From Betaproteobacteria bacterium (lineage in GTDB: Bacteria > Pseudomonadota > Gammaproteobacteria > Burkholderiales > Casimicrobiaceae), in contig JAPUER010000003.1 of the NCBI GenBank assembly GCA_027492485.1, forward strand, positions 1 to 64,000: DNA of 64,000 nt. Direction: 5' to 3'. The notes under the pieces were generated by a model. The model saw nothing but the letters and a program-made list of their open reading frames with translations, made no database searches and was not told where the DNA came from. Both the position numbers and the translations under genes were made by a program. Below are positions 57,153 to 64,000 of the stretch, piece after piece (the stretch's first letter is position 1; every line of letters starts with the position of its first letter).

Positions 57153-58124
57153 ATGAAGGGCAAGACAGTGATTCTCGGCAGCAACGGTCGACTCGGCCGC
57201 GAGCTGGTGAGCGCGTTTTCGGCGGCCGGCTGGGCGACGGTTGCCGTCGCGCGCACGGCGCCCCGGGTCGCCGCCTCGCGCGCGGCCACTCGCGCCAGCC
57301 AATCGGCCGGGCCCGTGCAGGATGTGCAGGCGGATGCGGTGGATACGGACCGAATCGTCGGCATCGTGGGCCGCGCCGATGTGGTGGTGCTCGCCGCCAA
57401 CGCACCCTACACGCGCTGGCCGCAAGAGGCGATGCCTATTGCGCACGCGGCAATCGAGCTGGCGCGGCGGTTGGGCGCAACGCTCTTGTTTCCCGGCAAC
57501 GTGTACAACTTCGGCGCCGCCATGCCGGCGCAGTTGATGGTGGATACACCGCAGCGGCCCACCACACGCAAAGGTCGCGTGCGCGTCGACATCGAGCAGG
57601 CGCTGGCGCGTGCGGCCGGCAATGACCTGCAGTCGATCGTTATCCGCGCCGGCGACTTCATCGGTGGCGGCAAAGGCAACTGGTTCGACAACACCATCGC
57701 AGCCAAGATCGGCAGCGGCAGTGTCACCTACCCGGGGCGCCGCGACGTGGCGCATGCCTGGGCGTACTTGCCCGATCTGGCGCGCGTGTTCGAGCGCGTT
57801 GCGGCACAGCGGGCGGTGTTGCCGGCGTTCACGCGCCTGCATTTTCCCGGCTACGCGCTCACCGGAGAGGCACTCTGCCTGGCGCTCGAACGGCTTGCCG
57901 GACGCCCGCTCCGGCGGCGCAGCGTGCCGTGGCCGCTGTTGCGTGCGCTGTCGCTGGTGGTGCCGATCCTGCGTGAAATTTGCGAGATCCGGTACTTGTG
58001 GAACGTGCCGCACGCGCTGGACGGCCAGGCGCTGCAGGCTGTCATTGGCGAACTGACGCCGACGCCATTGCAGGATGCACTGGCAAGCGCGTTGCATGAG
58101 CTTGGGGCGCTGCCACGGGGATAA
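57153..58124 (+). CDS. NAD(P)-binding epimerase/dehydratase-like protein
   Basis: This 323-residue protein has the Rossmann motif VILGSNGRLGREL at residues 6-18, DVVVLAANAPYTRW, GATLLFPGNVYNFG and HAWAYLPDLARVFERV, as in atypical SDRs of the NmrA/epimerase type. AAAGGA precedes ATG 57153. The catalytic Tyr-x3-Lys is not clearly present (VYNFG instead), so it may be a sensor or reductase of unusual type. Substrate is unknown. Confidence 0.85.
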   Translation: MKGKTVILGSNGRLGRELVSAFSAAGWATVAVARTAPRVAASRAATRASQSAGPVQDVQADAVDTDRIVGIVGRADVVVLAANAPYTRWPQEAMPIAHAAIELARRLGATLLFPGNVYNFGAAMPAQLMVDTPQRPTTRKGRVRVDIEQALARAAGNDLQSIVIRAGDFIGGGKGNWFDNTIAAKIGSGSVTYPGRRDVAHAWAYLPDLARVFERVAAQRAVLPAFTRLHFPGYALTGEALCLALERLAGRPLRRRSVPWPLLRALSLVVPILREICEIRYLWNVPHALDGQALQAVIGELTPTPLQDALASALHELGALPRG

Positions 58125-58290
58125 GGATCGCAGCTACTGTTCGGATAAATCGATCAAACTGATAGAAAACTCTCGTTGCCAACGATTAATCGGCGGGACA
58201 TACTGCTAGCTTCGCCTGCCGTATTGCGCATCACCACGGTGCGTAGCGCGCCGCCGCGGACCAATCCTTGGACCAATCAGGAGTGCATCC

Positions 58291-58710
58291 ATGAACCTCA
58301 AAGGTACGAAGACCCATCAGAATCTGAAAGACGCGTTCGCCGGCGAAAGCCAGGCCAACCGCCGTTACCTCTACTTCGCAAACAAGGCGGACGTTGAAGG
58401 CCAGAACGACGTTGCTGCGCTGTTCCGTTCCACCGCCGAAGGCGAAACCGGTCATGCGCACGGGCACCTCGACTATCTCGCGATCGTCGGCGACCCAGCG
58501 ACCGACATGCCGATCGGCGCTACTCGCGACAACCTGAAGTCTGCGGTTGCCGGCGAAACGCACGAGTACACCGACATGTACCCCGGCATGGCGAAATCGG
58601 CACGCGAAGAAGGCTTCGACGAAATCGCCGACTGGTTCGAAACGCTGGCCAAGGCCGAGCGCTCGCACGCCAACCGCTACCAGAAGGCACTGGAAGCGCT
58701 GCAGGACTAG
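58291..58710 (+). CDS. Rubrerythrin (without rubredoxin domain)
   Basis: This 139-residue diiron four-helix protein has ligands in [34 protein letters not shown] and [10 protein letters not shown]. It probably reduces peroxide, but the C-terminal rubredoxin domain that normally donates electrons is missing. The adjacent Fe-S protein could supply them. It is first of a three-gene module. Confidence 0.93.
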   Translation: MNLKGTKTHQNLKDAFAGESQANRRYLYFANKADVEGQNDVAALFRSTAEGETGHAHGHLDYLAIVGDPATDMPIGATRDNLKSAVAGETHEYTDMYPGMAKSAREEGFDEIADWFETLAKAERSHANRYQKALEALQD

Positions 58711-58734
58711 CCCGTCGTCCTCCCGCAGGACCGC

Positions 58735-58790
58735 GCAGGGCGGGCAGTGCCTGCCCTGCGTGTGAATTTCTCTCCCCTTCGCGGGAGAGG
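58735..58790. repeat. Two hairpins downstream of rubrerythrin
   Basis: GCAGGGC/GCCCTGC around GGGCAGTGCCT (58735-58759) and CTCTCCC-CTTCGC-GGGAGAG (about 58770-58789) form strong stems. No T run follows, so they may attenuate or stabilise mRNA rather than end it. Confidence 0.6.
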
Positions 58791-58868
58791 GCCACGGTGA
58801 GGGGGTTCTTTGAGCCTGTTCAACGCCCGAACTTGCTCACCCTGGCTACAAAATCTTGGAGTGCAAAC

Positions 58869-60218
58869 ATGGCCGCGGAAGGCAATCTTCAGGCACCGAC
58901 ACGCCACATCGTCGACTGGAAAAACCCCGATTTCTGGAACGAGGACAAGCTCAATCACGAGCTGGAGCGCGTCTACGACATCTGCCACGGTTGCCGCCGC
59001 TGCGTGAGCCTGTGCAACGCGTTCCCGACGCTGTTCGACCTGATCGATGAGTCCACCACCATGGAAGTCGACGGCGTCGCCAAGGCCGACTACATCAAGG
59101 TGGTCGACCAGTGTTACCTGTGCGACGTCTGCTACATGACCAAGTGCCCGTACACACCGCCGCACGAGTGGAACGTGGACTTTCCGCACCTGATGCTGCG
59201 CGCCAAGGCCATCAAGTACAAGAAGGGCGAAGTCACCCGCGCCGAAAAATTCCTGGCGTCGACCGATGTGCAAGGCAAGTTCGCCGGCATTCCGATCGTG
59301 GTGCAGGTGGCCAACGCAGTGAATCACTCGTCGTTCGGTCGCGATCTGATGGAAAGCCAGCTTGGCGTCGACAAGGACGCCTGGATTCCGTCGCTGGCCA
59401 CGAAGAAGTTCCGTTCGCAAGCCAAGGCCGCACCGAAGACCGACGCGCCGGCAAAGAACGGCGAACGCACACCGGGCAAGGTGGCGATCTTCTCGACCTG
59501 CTACGTGAACTACAACGAGCCCGGTATCGGCATGGATCTGCTGGCCGTGCTCGCGCACAACGATATTCCCTACGAAATCGTCAACAAGGAAAAGTGCTGC
59601 GGCATGCCCAAGCTCGAACTGGGCGATCTCGACGGCGTTGCCGAACTCGCGTCGTTCAATCTGCCGGTGCTCGCGAAGTACGCGCGGGACGGCTACGCGA
59701 TCCTCACCGCGATTCCGTCCTGCACGCTGATGTTCAAGCAGGAAATCCCGCTGTTGCTGCCGGACAACGCCGATGCCAAAGCCGTGCAGGACGCGATGTG
59801 GGATCCGTTCGAATACCTGATCGCGCGCCAGAAAGACGGCCTGCTGAAGACCGACTTCAAGATTGGGCTCGGCGCCGTGAGCTATCACATTCCCTGTCAC
59901 AGCCGCGTGCAGAACGTCGGCAAGAAGACCGAGGAAATGCTGAAGCTGGTGCCCGGCACCACAGTCAACACGGTCGAGCGTTGCTCGGGCCACGCCGGCA
60001 CCTATGGCGTGAAAAAAGAACACCACAAGACCGCGATGAAAATCGGCAAACCGGTGTTCCGCGCGATGATGCAGAACAATCCGCAATACATCTCGTCGGA
60101 CTGCCAGCTCTCGGGCCATCACATCGAACAGGGCATTCGCGAAGGCCAGTTCGGCGAGGCGAAGCCGGAACTGGCGCATCCAATCAGCCTGATCGCCAAG
60201 GCGTACGGCCTCAACTAA
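58869..60218 (+). CDS. GlpC/heterodisulfide-reductase-like Fe-S oxidoreductase
   Basis: This 449-residue protein has two 4Fe-4S motifs (CHGCRRCVSLC and CYLCDVCYMTKC) and CCG-type domains (EKCCGMPKLELG, and the later CHSRVQNVGKK and CSGHAGTYG). ATG 58869 follows GGAG. It has no membrane segments. Homologues sit beside rubrerythrin and DUF3501 genes in many proteobacteria. An electron-transfer role to rubrerythrin is inferred and not shown. Confidence 0.9.
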   Translation: MAAEGNLQAPTRHIVDWKNPDFWNEDKLNHELERVYDICHGCRRCVSLCNAFPTLFDLIDESTTMEVDGVAKADYIKVVDQCYLCDVCYMTKCPYTPPHEWNVDFPHLMLRAKAIKYKKGEVTRAEKFLASTDVQGKFAGIPIVVQVANAVNHSSFGRDLMESQLGVDKDAWIPSLATKKFRSQAKAAPKTDAPAKNGERTPGKVAIFSTCYVNYNEPGIGMDLLAVLAHNDIPYEIVNKEKCCGMPKLELGDLDGVAELASFNLPVLAKYARDGYAILTAIPSCTLMFKQEIPLLLPDNADAKAVQDAMWDPFEYLIARQKDGLLKTDFKIGLGAVSYHIPCHSRVQNVGKKTEEMLKLVPGTTVNTVERCSGHAGTYGVKKEHHKTAMKIGKPVFRAMMQNNPQYISSDCQLSGHHIEQGIREGQFGEAKPELAHPISLIAKAYGLN

Positions 60219-60228
60219 CGAAAACCGT

Positions 60229-60312
60229 TGTAGGAGCGGCTCGCCGCGACCATCGCAGCCGCAATCACCGCTGACCAGGCAACGGGATCGGTCGCGGCAA
60301 GCCGCTCCTACA
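60229..60312. repeat. REP doublet (23-bp inverted repeat)
   Basis: The arms 60229-60251 and 60290-60312, starting TGTAGGAGCGGCTCGCCGCG, differ from perfect complementarity by one base. It lies between the Fe-S gene and DUF3501. Confidence 0.85.
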
Positions 60313-60329
60313 CATCAAGGCAAAGATTC

Positions 60330-60914
60330 ATGGCGCAACTCACCCCCTCCGACCTGATGACCCTCGAGGCGTACAGCAAGTACCTCAAGGCAAATAAAGC
60401 GAAGCTGATCGCGCATCGCCGCGCACGCACCGTGCATCTCGGCGAGCACATCACGCTGCAATTCGAGGATCGCGAGACGATCCAGTACCAGGTGCAGGAG
60501 ATGCTGCGCGTCGAGAAGATATTCGAGGAAGACGGCATCCAGCAGGAGCTCGACGCCTACAACCCGCTGATTCCCGACGGCACGAACTGGAAGGCGACGA
60601 TGATGATCGAGTACGCCGACATCAACGAGCGGCGCCGCGAGCTGGCACGGCTGATTGACGTCGAAGACCGCATGTTCGTCGAGGTCGAAGGCCAGCCGCG
60701 CGTCTATGCGATCGCCGACGAAGACCTCAATCGCGAGACCGACGAGAAGACCTCAGCGGTGCACTTTCTGCGCTTCGAATTCACCGCGCCGATGCGCGCG
60801 GCGCTGCTCGCGGGTGCCGGCGTCAAGCTGGGCTGCGATCACACCAATTACCCGCAGCATTGCGAAATCGCGCCCGAGCAACTGGCCTCGCTGGTGAAAG
60901 ACATCCGGCTGTGA
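60330..60914 (+). CDS. DUF3501 family protein
   Basis: This 194-residue protein of unknown function is the third gene of the rubrerythrin / Fe-S module. It is rich in charged residues (RRARTVHLGEHITLQFEDRE) and has AGVKLGCDHTNYPQHCEI near the end with two Cys and two His, a possible metal site. The last ~96 codons occur again at 63391-63685, so this gene sits at the left edge of a duplication-flanked islet. Confidence 0.92.
   Translation: MAQLTPSDLMTLEAYSKYLKANKAKLIAHRRARTVHLGEHITLQFEDRETIQYQVQEMLRVEKIFEEDGIQQELDAYNPLIPDGTNWKATMMIEYADINERRRELARLIDVEDRMFVEVEGQPRVYAIADEDLNRETDEKTSAVHFLRFEFTAPMRAALLAGAGVKLGCDHTNYPQHCEIAPEQLASLVKDIRL
60620..60909. repeat. Direct repeat, left copy (DUF3501 3' end)
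   Basis: About 290 bp nearly identical to 63391-63680, with only four or so mismatches seen by eye. It begins at CATCAACGAGCGGCGCCGCG inside the DUF3501 gene. The two copies bracket ~2.5 kb of foreign-looking DNA. Confidence 0.95.
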
Positions 60915-60997
60915 AGCCGCTCGCCTGAGATCACATGGTGGCGCGCGATTGTCGATGCGCTGCTGGTTGTCCGAGCGATGCTTGTGGTGCTTTCGCA

Positions 60998-61017
60998 AGA
61001 CAACTAAAGTGTTGTCT
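60998..61017. promoter_or_regulatory. Inverted repeat upstream of the Fic gene
   Basis: AGACAAC-TAAAGT-GTTGTCT is a perfect 7-bp inverted repeat, 58 bp before the ATG. It is a possible operator. Confidence 0.4.
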
Positions 61018-61074
61018 CGTGGGCAAGATACATTTCGATGTGTCAACTTTTTTCGCACAGTACGGGGATCGGCC

Positions 61075-61758
61075 ATGCATACAGTGCCACTGACGCCGGG
61101 CGTCGTCGCGTGCCTTGAGGATATCGACTACTGGAAGGTTCGCGCAGAAGACGTTGAGCGATTGGCCACGATTGCCAACGGTAACTTGGGTATCCCAGTC
61201 ATGCGAACCGGACGCATGGGTGCGCTGGTGGGCGGCAAAAAGAATGGTGGCGCACCACAAAAATTTGGCGAAGAATTTCGGCAACTTGCGCGCCAATGCA
61301 AAGTAATTCGCGGTGGGCACGATCGCGCTGATTTGTATGCGGCAGCTTTCTTTCACCGTCGGTTTGAGGCTATTCATCCCTTGATTGATGGGAATGGCCG
61401 GATTGGGCGCTTGCTACTTGTCGCGCAGCTTCATCGGGCGACGGCGATTCCGATGCTTCGCCTTCAGGAGCGATTGCTTGGCAGCGAATCCGACTATCGT
61501 GACATCACGGTGCGTCAACCGGATGATGAGCAGATTGCACGAATGCTGGTGATCGTTCAACGCATGTGCGAAGTTGCGCCCTTAAGTCTGCGTAGTGTGC
61601 CATTCCCATTGGCGCCATCGTTTCGCGAGAGTGACTTCGCCGTGCGACAAGTCGAACAATGCAGAGTGCAACAGTCGGTTGCCATCGCGCCACCGATCTT
61701 CGAAATGAGCAAAAGCGCGCTCGCCGTTCAGCGCGCCTTGACCGACTCACACGAATAA
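61075..61758 (+). CDS. Fic-domain protein
   Basis: This 227-residue protein carries the Fic active-site motif HPLIDGNGRIGR at residues 101-112, with the catalytic His and the phosphate-binding DGNGR loop intact. Such proteins usually transfer AMP to target proteins. The upstream flap region (KKNGGAPQKF) is present. I see no clear inhibitory S/T-x-x-x-E-G/N helix and no adjacent small antitoxin gene. Base composition is visibly lower in GC than its neighbours. It is first of three genes in the islet. Confidence 0.88.
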   Translation: MHTVPLTPGVVACLEDIDYWKVRAEDVERLATIANGNLGIPVMRTGRMGALVGGKKNGGAPQKFGEEFRQLARQCKVIRGGHDRADLYAAAFFHRRFEAIHPLIDGNGRIGRLLLVAQLHRATAIPMLRLQERLLGSESDYRDITVRQPDDEQIARMLVIVQRMCEVAPLSLRSVPFPLAPSFRESDFAVRQVEQCRVQQSVAIAPPIFEMSKSALAVQRALTDSHE

Positions 61759-61785
61759 GGAATCTTCCGTATCGAAGTTTGTATT

Positions 61786-61810
61786 ATGACAATGAGCTTG
61801 ACATTGTCAT
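61786..61810. promoter_or_regulatory. 9-bp inverted repeat between Fic and next gene
   Basis: ATGACAATG-AGCTTGA-CATTGTCAT is perfect. It may be a terminator without a long T run or an operator of the downstream pair. Confidence 0.5.
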
Positions 61811-61859
61811 TTGAGGGGGGGTAGATTTAGTGCCGCATTTTCAGTACAAGGGAGGAAAA

Positions 61860-62447
61860 ATGCGTTACACGAACATTCGTTTGATGCAGTGGGCTGGAGA
61901 GGTCATCGCAGTTGCAGGGCTTGCGGTGAGCGCGCAAATGGCCGGCGCGCAGTCTTGTCCGACGTGGGCGACCTCATGCGTCGAGTACGACGTTGCTCCC
62001 GTGTGGGATCACGTGACGATAACTGGATCAGGCATCGTCCCCCCCGACTACAACGTAGTGCCGGTTGGACTTGGCTCCCTAGGTGCGGGCGGTGCTGTAC
62101 AGGTTCCGCCGAGTCAACGTGTTCGACCCGGGGTAAGTACGCGTACGACGCCCGAGTGCCTGAGGGAAAGGCAGTTTCAAGATACTGTCGACAATGCGTT
62201 GGGCATGGGGAACATGCAGGGGGATAGGATCATGGAGGGCATAGAAATGGGCGACCCTGCGCTACTGCAGTATGGGCGCGGCTGGGAAAAATATGAGGTT
62301 CGGTACGTACTGCGGGACATGTTGGCACCATGGAATGTCCTCGCGAACATCACTGTTCACTACGAGTACCAACCTTCAAGTGGACGCTACACCTCACCGC
62401 CGCATTTCGTTACGTCGTCGGTTACGGGTTGCAGAAACGGTGGGTAG
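61860..62447 (+). CDS. Exported protein of unknown function (islet)
   Basis: I do not recognise this 195-residue protein. It has a signal peptide (residues about 8-30, ending SAQMAGAQ) and an excellent ribosome site (GGGAGG). The mature part has four cysteines (SCPTWATSC, PECLR, TGCRNGG) that could form disulfides. A Pro/Val-rich stretch and an RYVLRDMLAPWNVLANITVHY-like beta region are visible in the second half. It ends right where the next gene begins. Confidence 0.8.
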   Translation: MRYTNIRLMQWAGEVIAVAGLAVSAQMAGAQSCPTWATSCVEYDVAPVWDHVTITGSGIVPPDYNVVPVGLGSLGAGGAVQVPPSQRVRPGVSTRTTPECLRERQFQDTVDNALGMGNMQGDRIMEGIEMGDPALLQYGRGWEKYEVRYVLRDMLAPWNVLANITVHYEYQPSSGRYTSPPHFVTSSVTGCRNGG

Positions 62448-63330
62448 CTTGGTAGCGAGCGGAGGCAGAAGACTACGGAAAAGTGTTTGGACTTCGTTGC
62501 AGCAGCGATGGTGGCTTGTCCTTGCGGTAATACTGACGATTGCGATGTATGCGTATGCGCCGACGTTGGATGACGCAGCGCAGCGCAGCAAACGCATAGC
62601 CCGTACAGGCGACACGAAGGCGAGCAGTATGTCTAGTCAATTCGATACCAATATGTTCGGAAATGAAGGAGCGCACTCATCTCGCGATACAGTGGCGGCC
62701 GCCTGGAATCAGTTAGTCGCAACGCATGGAGAACTCGACGAGAAGGATACGCGGCTCGTTTTCGAAAAATTGGGTGGAAGCGAGTTGCGCTCGAAAGCTA
62801 ACTCGGGTGACGTGTTAGCCGCCGTTACGCTGCTGCGGTTTGCGCGTTATTGCTTGGCGTTTCCAGATAGTCCGACATTGCCTGCAAGAGACAAGAGCGC
62901 GAGTCGCACGATGGTCGCCGGCCTTGATGACTGCCTGGCATTTTTTGGACCCGAAGTGCGAACTCGGCGGGATTTACAACTGTTGCGCGTAGATTGGTAC
63001 CGAACCGTTGCAGCATCTGGTTTCGACGCAGCAGCTCCGGCGTTTTGGCGAGCACTCAGCGGAATCCGGACTAGTGGAGCGCTTCGAGGCGACAGCCAAG
63101 CCGACGCGCAGGCCCGAGCGGATCAAGTTTCGTTGGCTTTGTCTTTGCTTACGACCGCCGCCGAGCGCGGCAATGTCGACGCGATCTTTCTGCTTGTCGA
63201 GGCTTTCGCAGATGGTGTTTTGGTTAGAGCAGACGAGGCCAAGGCCAGAATTTATGCTCGACGGTTAGTTGCGTTGCCGGAGTATGCCAACATTCCTTGG
63301 TTACGAAAACTCGCGGAAGGTAGTTCCTGA
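62440..63330 (+). CDS. Single-pass membrane protein with Sel1-like end (islet)
   Basis: The frame continues from within the previous gene. The likely start is GTG 62440, overlapping its stop, or TTG 62449. There is one membrane helix (WWLVLAVILTIAMYAYAP, about residue 26), so the rest should be periplasmic. The C-terminal ~70 residues (SLLTTAAERGNVDAIFLLVE) look like a Sel1/TPR repeat, often a protein-binding surface. No named family is recognised. It is coupled to the preceding exported protein. Confidence 0.65.
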   Translation: MGSLVASGGRRLRKSVWTSLQQRWWLVLAVILTIAMYAYAPTLDDAAQRSKRIARTGDTKASSMSSQFDTNMFGNEGAHSSRDTVAAAWNQLVATHGELDEKDTRLVFEKLGGSELRSKANSGDVLAAVTLLRFARYCLAFPDSPTLPARDKSASRTMVAGLDDCLAFFGPEVRTRRDLQLLRVDWYRTVAASGFDAAAPAFWRALSGIRTSGALRGDSQADAQARADQVSLALSLLTTAAERGNVDAIFLLVEAFADGVLVRADEAKARIYARRLVALPEYANIPWLRKLAEGSS

Positions 63331-63390
63331 TTTGGCGCGAAGTGCGGGCAAGTTGCAAATCCTTTCGTTGGGCGGTGGGATTGTCTTGTG

Positions 63391-63685
63391 CATCAACGAG
63401 CGGCGCCGCGAGCTGGCACGGCTGATCGACGTCGAAGACCGCATGTTCGTCGAGGTCGAAGGCCAGCCGCGCGTCTATGCGATCGCCGACGAAGACCTCA
63501 ATCGCGAGACCGACGAGAAGACCTCAGCGGTGCACTTTCTGCGCTTCGAATTCACCGCGCCGATGCGCGCGGCGCTGCTCGCGGGTGCCGGCGTCAAGCT
63601 GGGCTGCGATCACACCAATTACCCGCAGCATTGCGAAATCGCGCCGGAACAACTGGCCTCGCTGGTGAAAGACATCCGGCCGTAG
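63391..63685 (+). pseudogene. DUF3501 3' fragment (right copy of direct repeat)
   Basis: The ~96 C-terminal codons of the DUF3501 gene, in frame to a TAG, lack the first half and the normal start. Identity to 60620-60909 is close to complete. It marks the right edge of the islet. Any translation from the upstream in-frame ATG at 63269 would give a chimeric product. Confidence 0.9.
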
Positions 63686-63724
63686 CCTGCCGGCACGAAC
63701 CGGGCCACGCCGGGCAGCGGCCGA

Positions 63725-64000
63725 TCAGCGACTGAAGCTGATTTCCGCCATCGTGGAGAAGGCCTCGCCGGTCGGCTCATAGCGCCACTGTTGCAGGGCG
63801 GCGGTCACCGAGCGATCGAAGACGCGGCGCGGATTGGCCTCGACGATTTCGACGCCGGTCACGGCGCCGCTGGCGTTGACCTGCAGGCGCGCGCGCACCG
63901 TACCGCGATCGGCATCGACGCCGCGCGGAAAGATTGGCTCAACCCGATTGACCAGTTTGATTTCGCGCGCAGCGGGGGCGGGCGCGGGCCGCGCCGCTGC
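63725..64000 (-). CDS. TonB-family protein, C-terminal domain (cut by window edge)
   Basis: Reading leftwards from 64000, 91 codons end at TGA 63725. After a Pro/Ala-rich linker comes the TonB C-terminal fold: VEPIFPRGVDADRGTV, VTGVEIVEANPRRVF and QWRYEPTGE. It would touch TonB-dependent receptors such as HmuR at the periplasmic side. The N-terminal anchor lies outside the window. Confidence 0.88.
   Translation of the reverse strand, partial: AAARPAPAPAAREIKLVNRVEPIFPRGVDADRGTVRARLQVNASGAVTGVEIVEANPRRVFDRSVTAALQQWRYEPTGEAFSTMAEISFSR

Overview
The window is GC-rich DNA of betaproteobacterial type, most probably order Burkholderiales. The evidence is the gene order ispB | rplU-rpmA, the lptG-lptF | pepA-holC-X-valS block, several Bug/TctC binding proteins, an hmu haem operon with Fur boxes of the form GCGAAnnnTTCGC, and a pmd/lig protocatechuate 4,5-cleavage cluster. 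Species cannot be decided from the sequence alone.

Layout. 1-13.4 kb is an iron region: bacterioferritin, Bfd, feoAB, hemP, a ChaN-like lipoprotein and the haem uptake operon hmuR-X-hmuS-hmuT-hmuU-hmuV, with four Fur-box-like sites. 13.4-15.95 kb holds a BaiN-type flavoprotein, a small methyltransferase-like membrane protein and an AhpD-like protein. 16-19.7 kb is an accessory patch: higBA, phd-vapC, DUF2200, a degenerate GHKL (GyrB-like) protein and a YjbR gene bracketed by attC-like integron remnants. 19.7-23.1 kb has a DEAD-box helicase with a long RG-rich tail and a Bug protein.

23.3-39.2 kb is an aromatic-acid region. On the minus strand a TRAP transporter (dctPQM) is followed by a fused gallate dioxygenase. 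On the plus strand there follow a ModA-like protein without signal peptide, 4-oxalomesaconate hydratase, CHA aldolase, a Bug protein, PDC hydrolase, protocatechuate 4,5-dioxygenase alpha and beta, and CHMS dehydrogenase. A second LigA/LigB pair comes after them. Three LysR regulators are interspersed. Together these genes take gallate and protocatechuate through ring cleavage, PDC and 4-oxalomesaconate to pyruvate and oxaloacetate. No tautomerase is seen.

39.3-52.1 kb is mostly housekeeping: tRNA-Pro(CGG), ispB, rplU-rpmA, lptFG, pepA, holC, valS, an LdcA-like peptidase and two GNAT genes. 52.3-60.9 kb holds a Tat-exported ferritin-like protein, a cytochrome c, a YbaK protein, RhlE, a LysR/epimerase divergent pair, and a rubrerythrin / Fe-S oxidoreductase / DUF3501 module. 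60.9-63.4 kb is an islet (Fic protein and two exported or membrane unknowns) lying between two ~290-bp direct copies of the DUF3501 3' end. The window ends in a tonB-like gene.

The strongest structure not explained by genes is a family of eight 117-118-bp intergenic palindromic elements. Each has CAGCTTTTTG/CAAAAAGCTG-like ends and an AGTCGA core placed 54-55 bp from the left end. They are scattered over the whole window. There are also three perfect or near-perfect 23-bp REP doublets, a related longer one, and a separate 147-bp inverted-repeat element.
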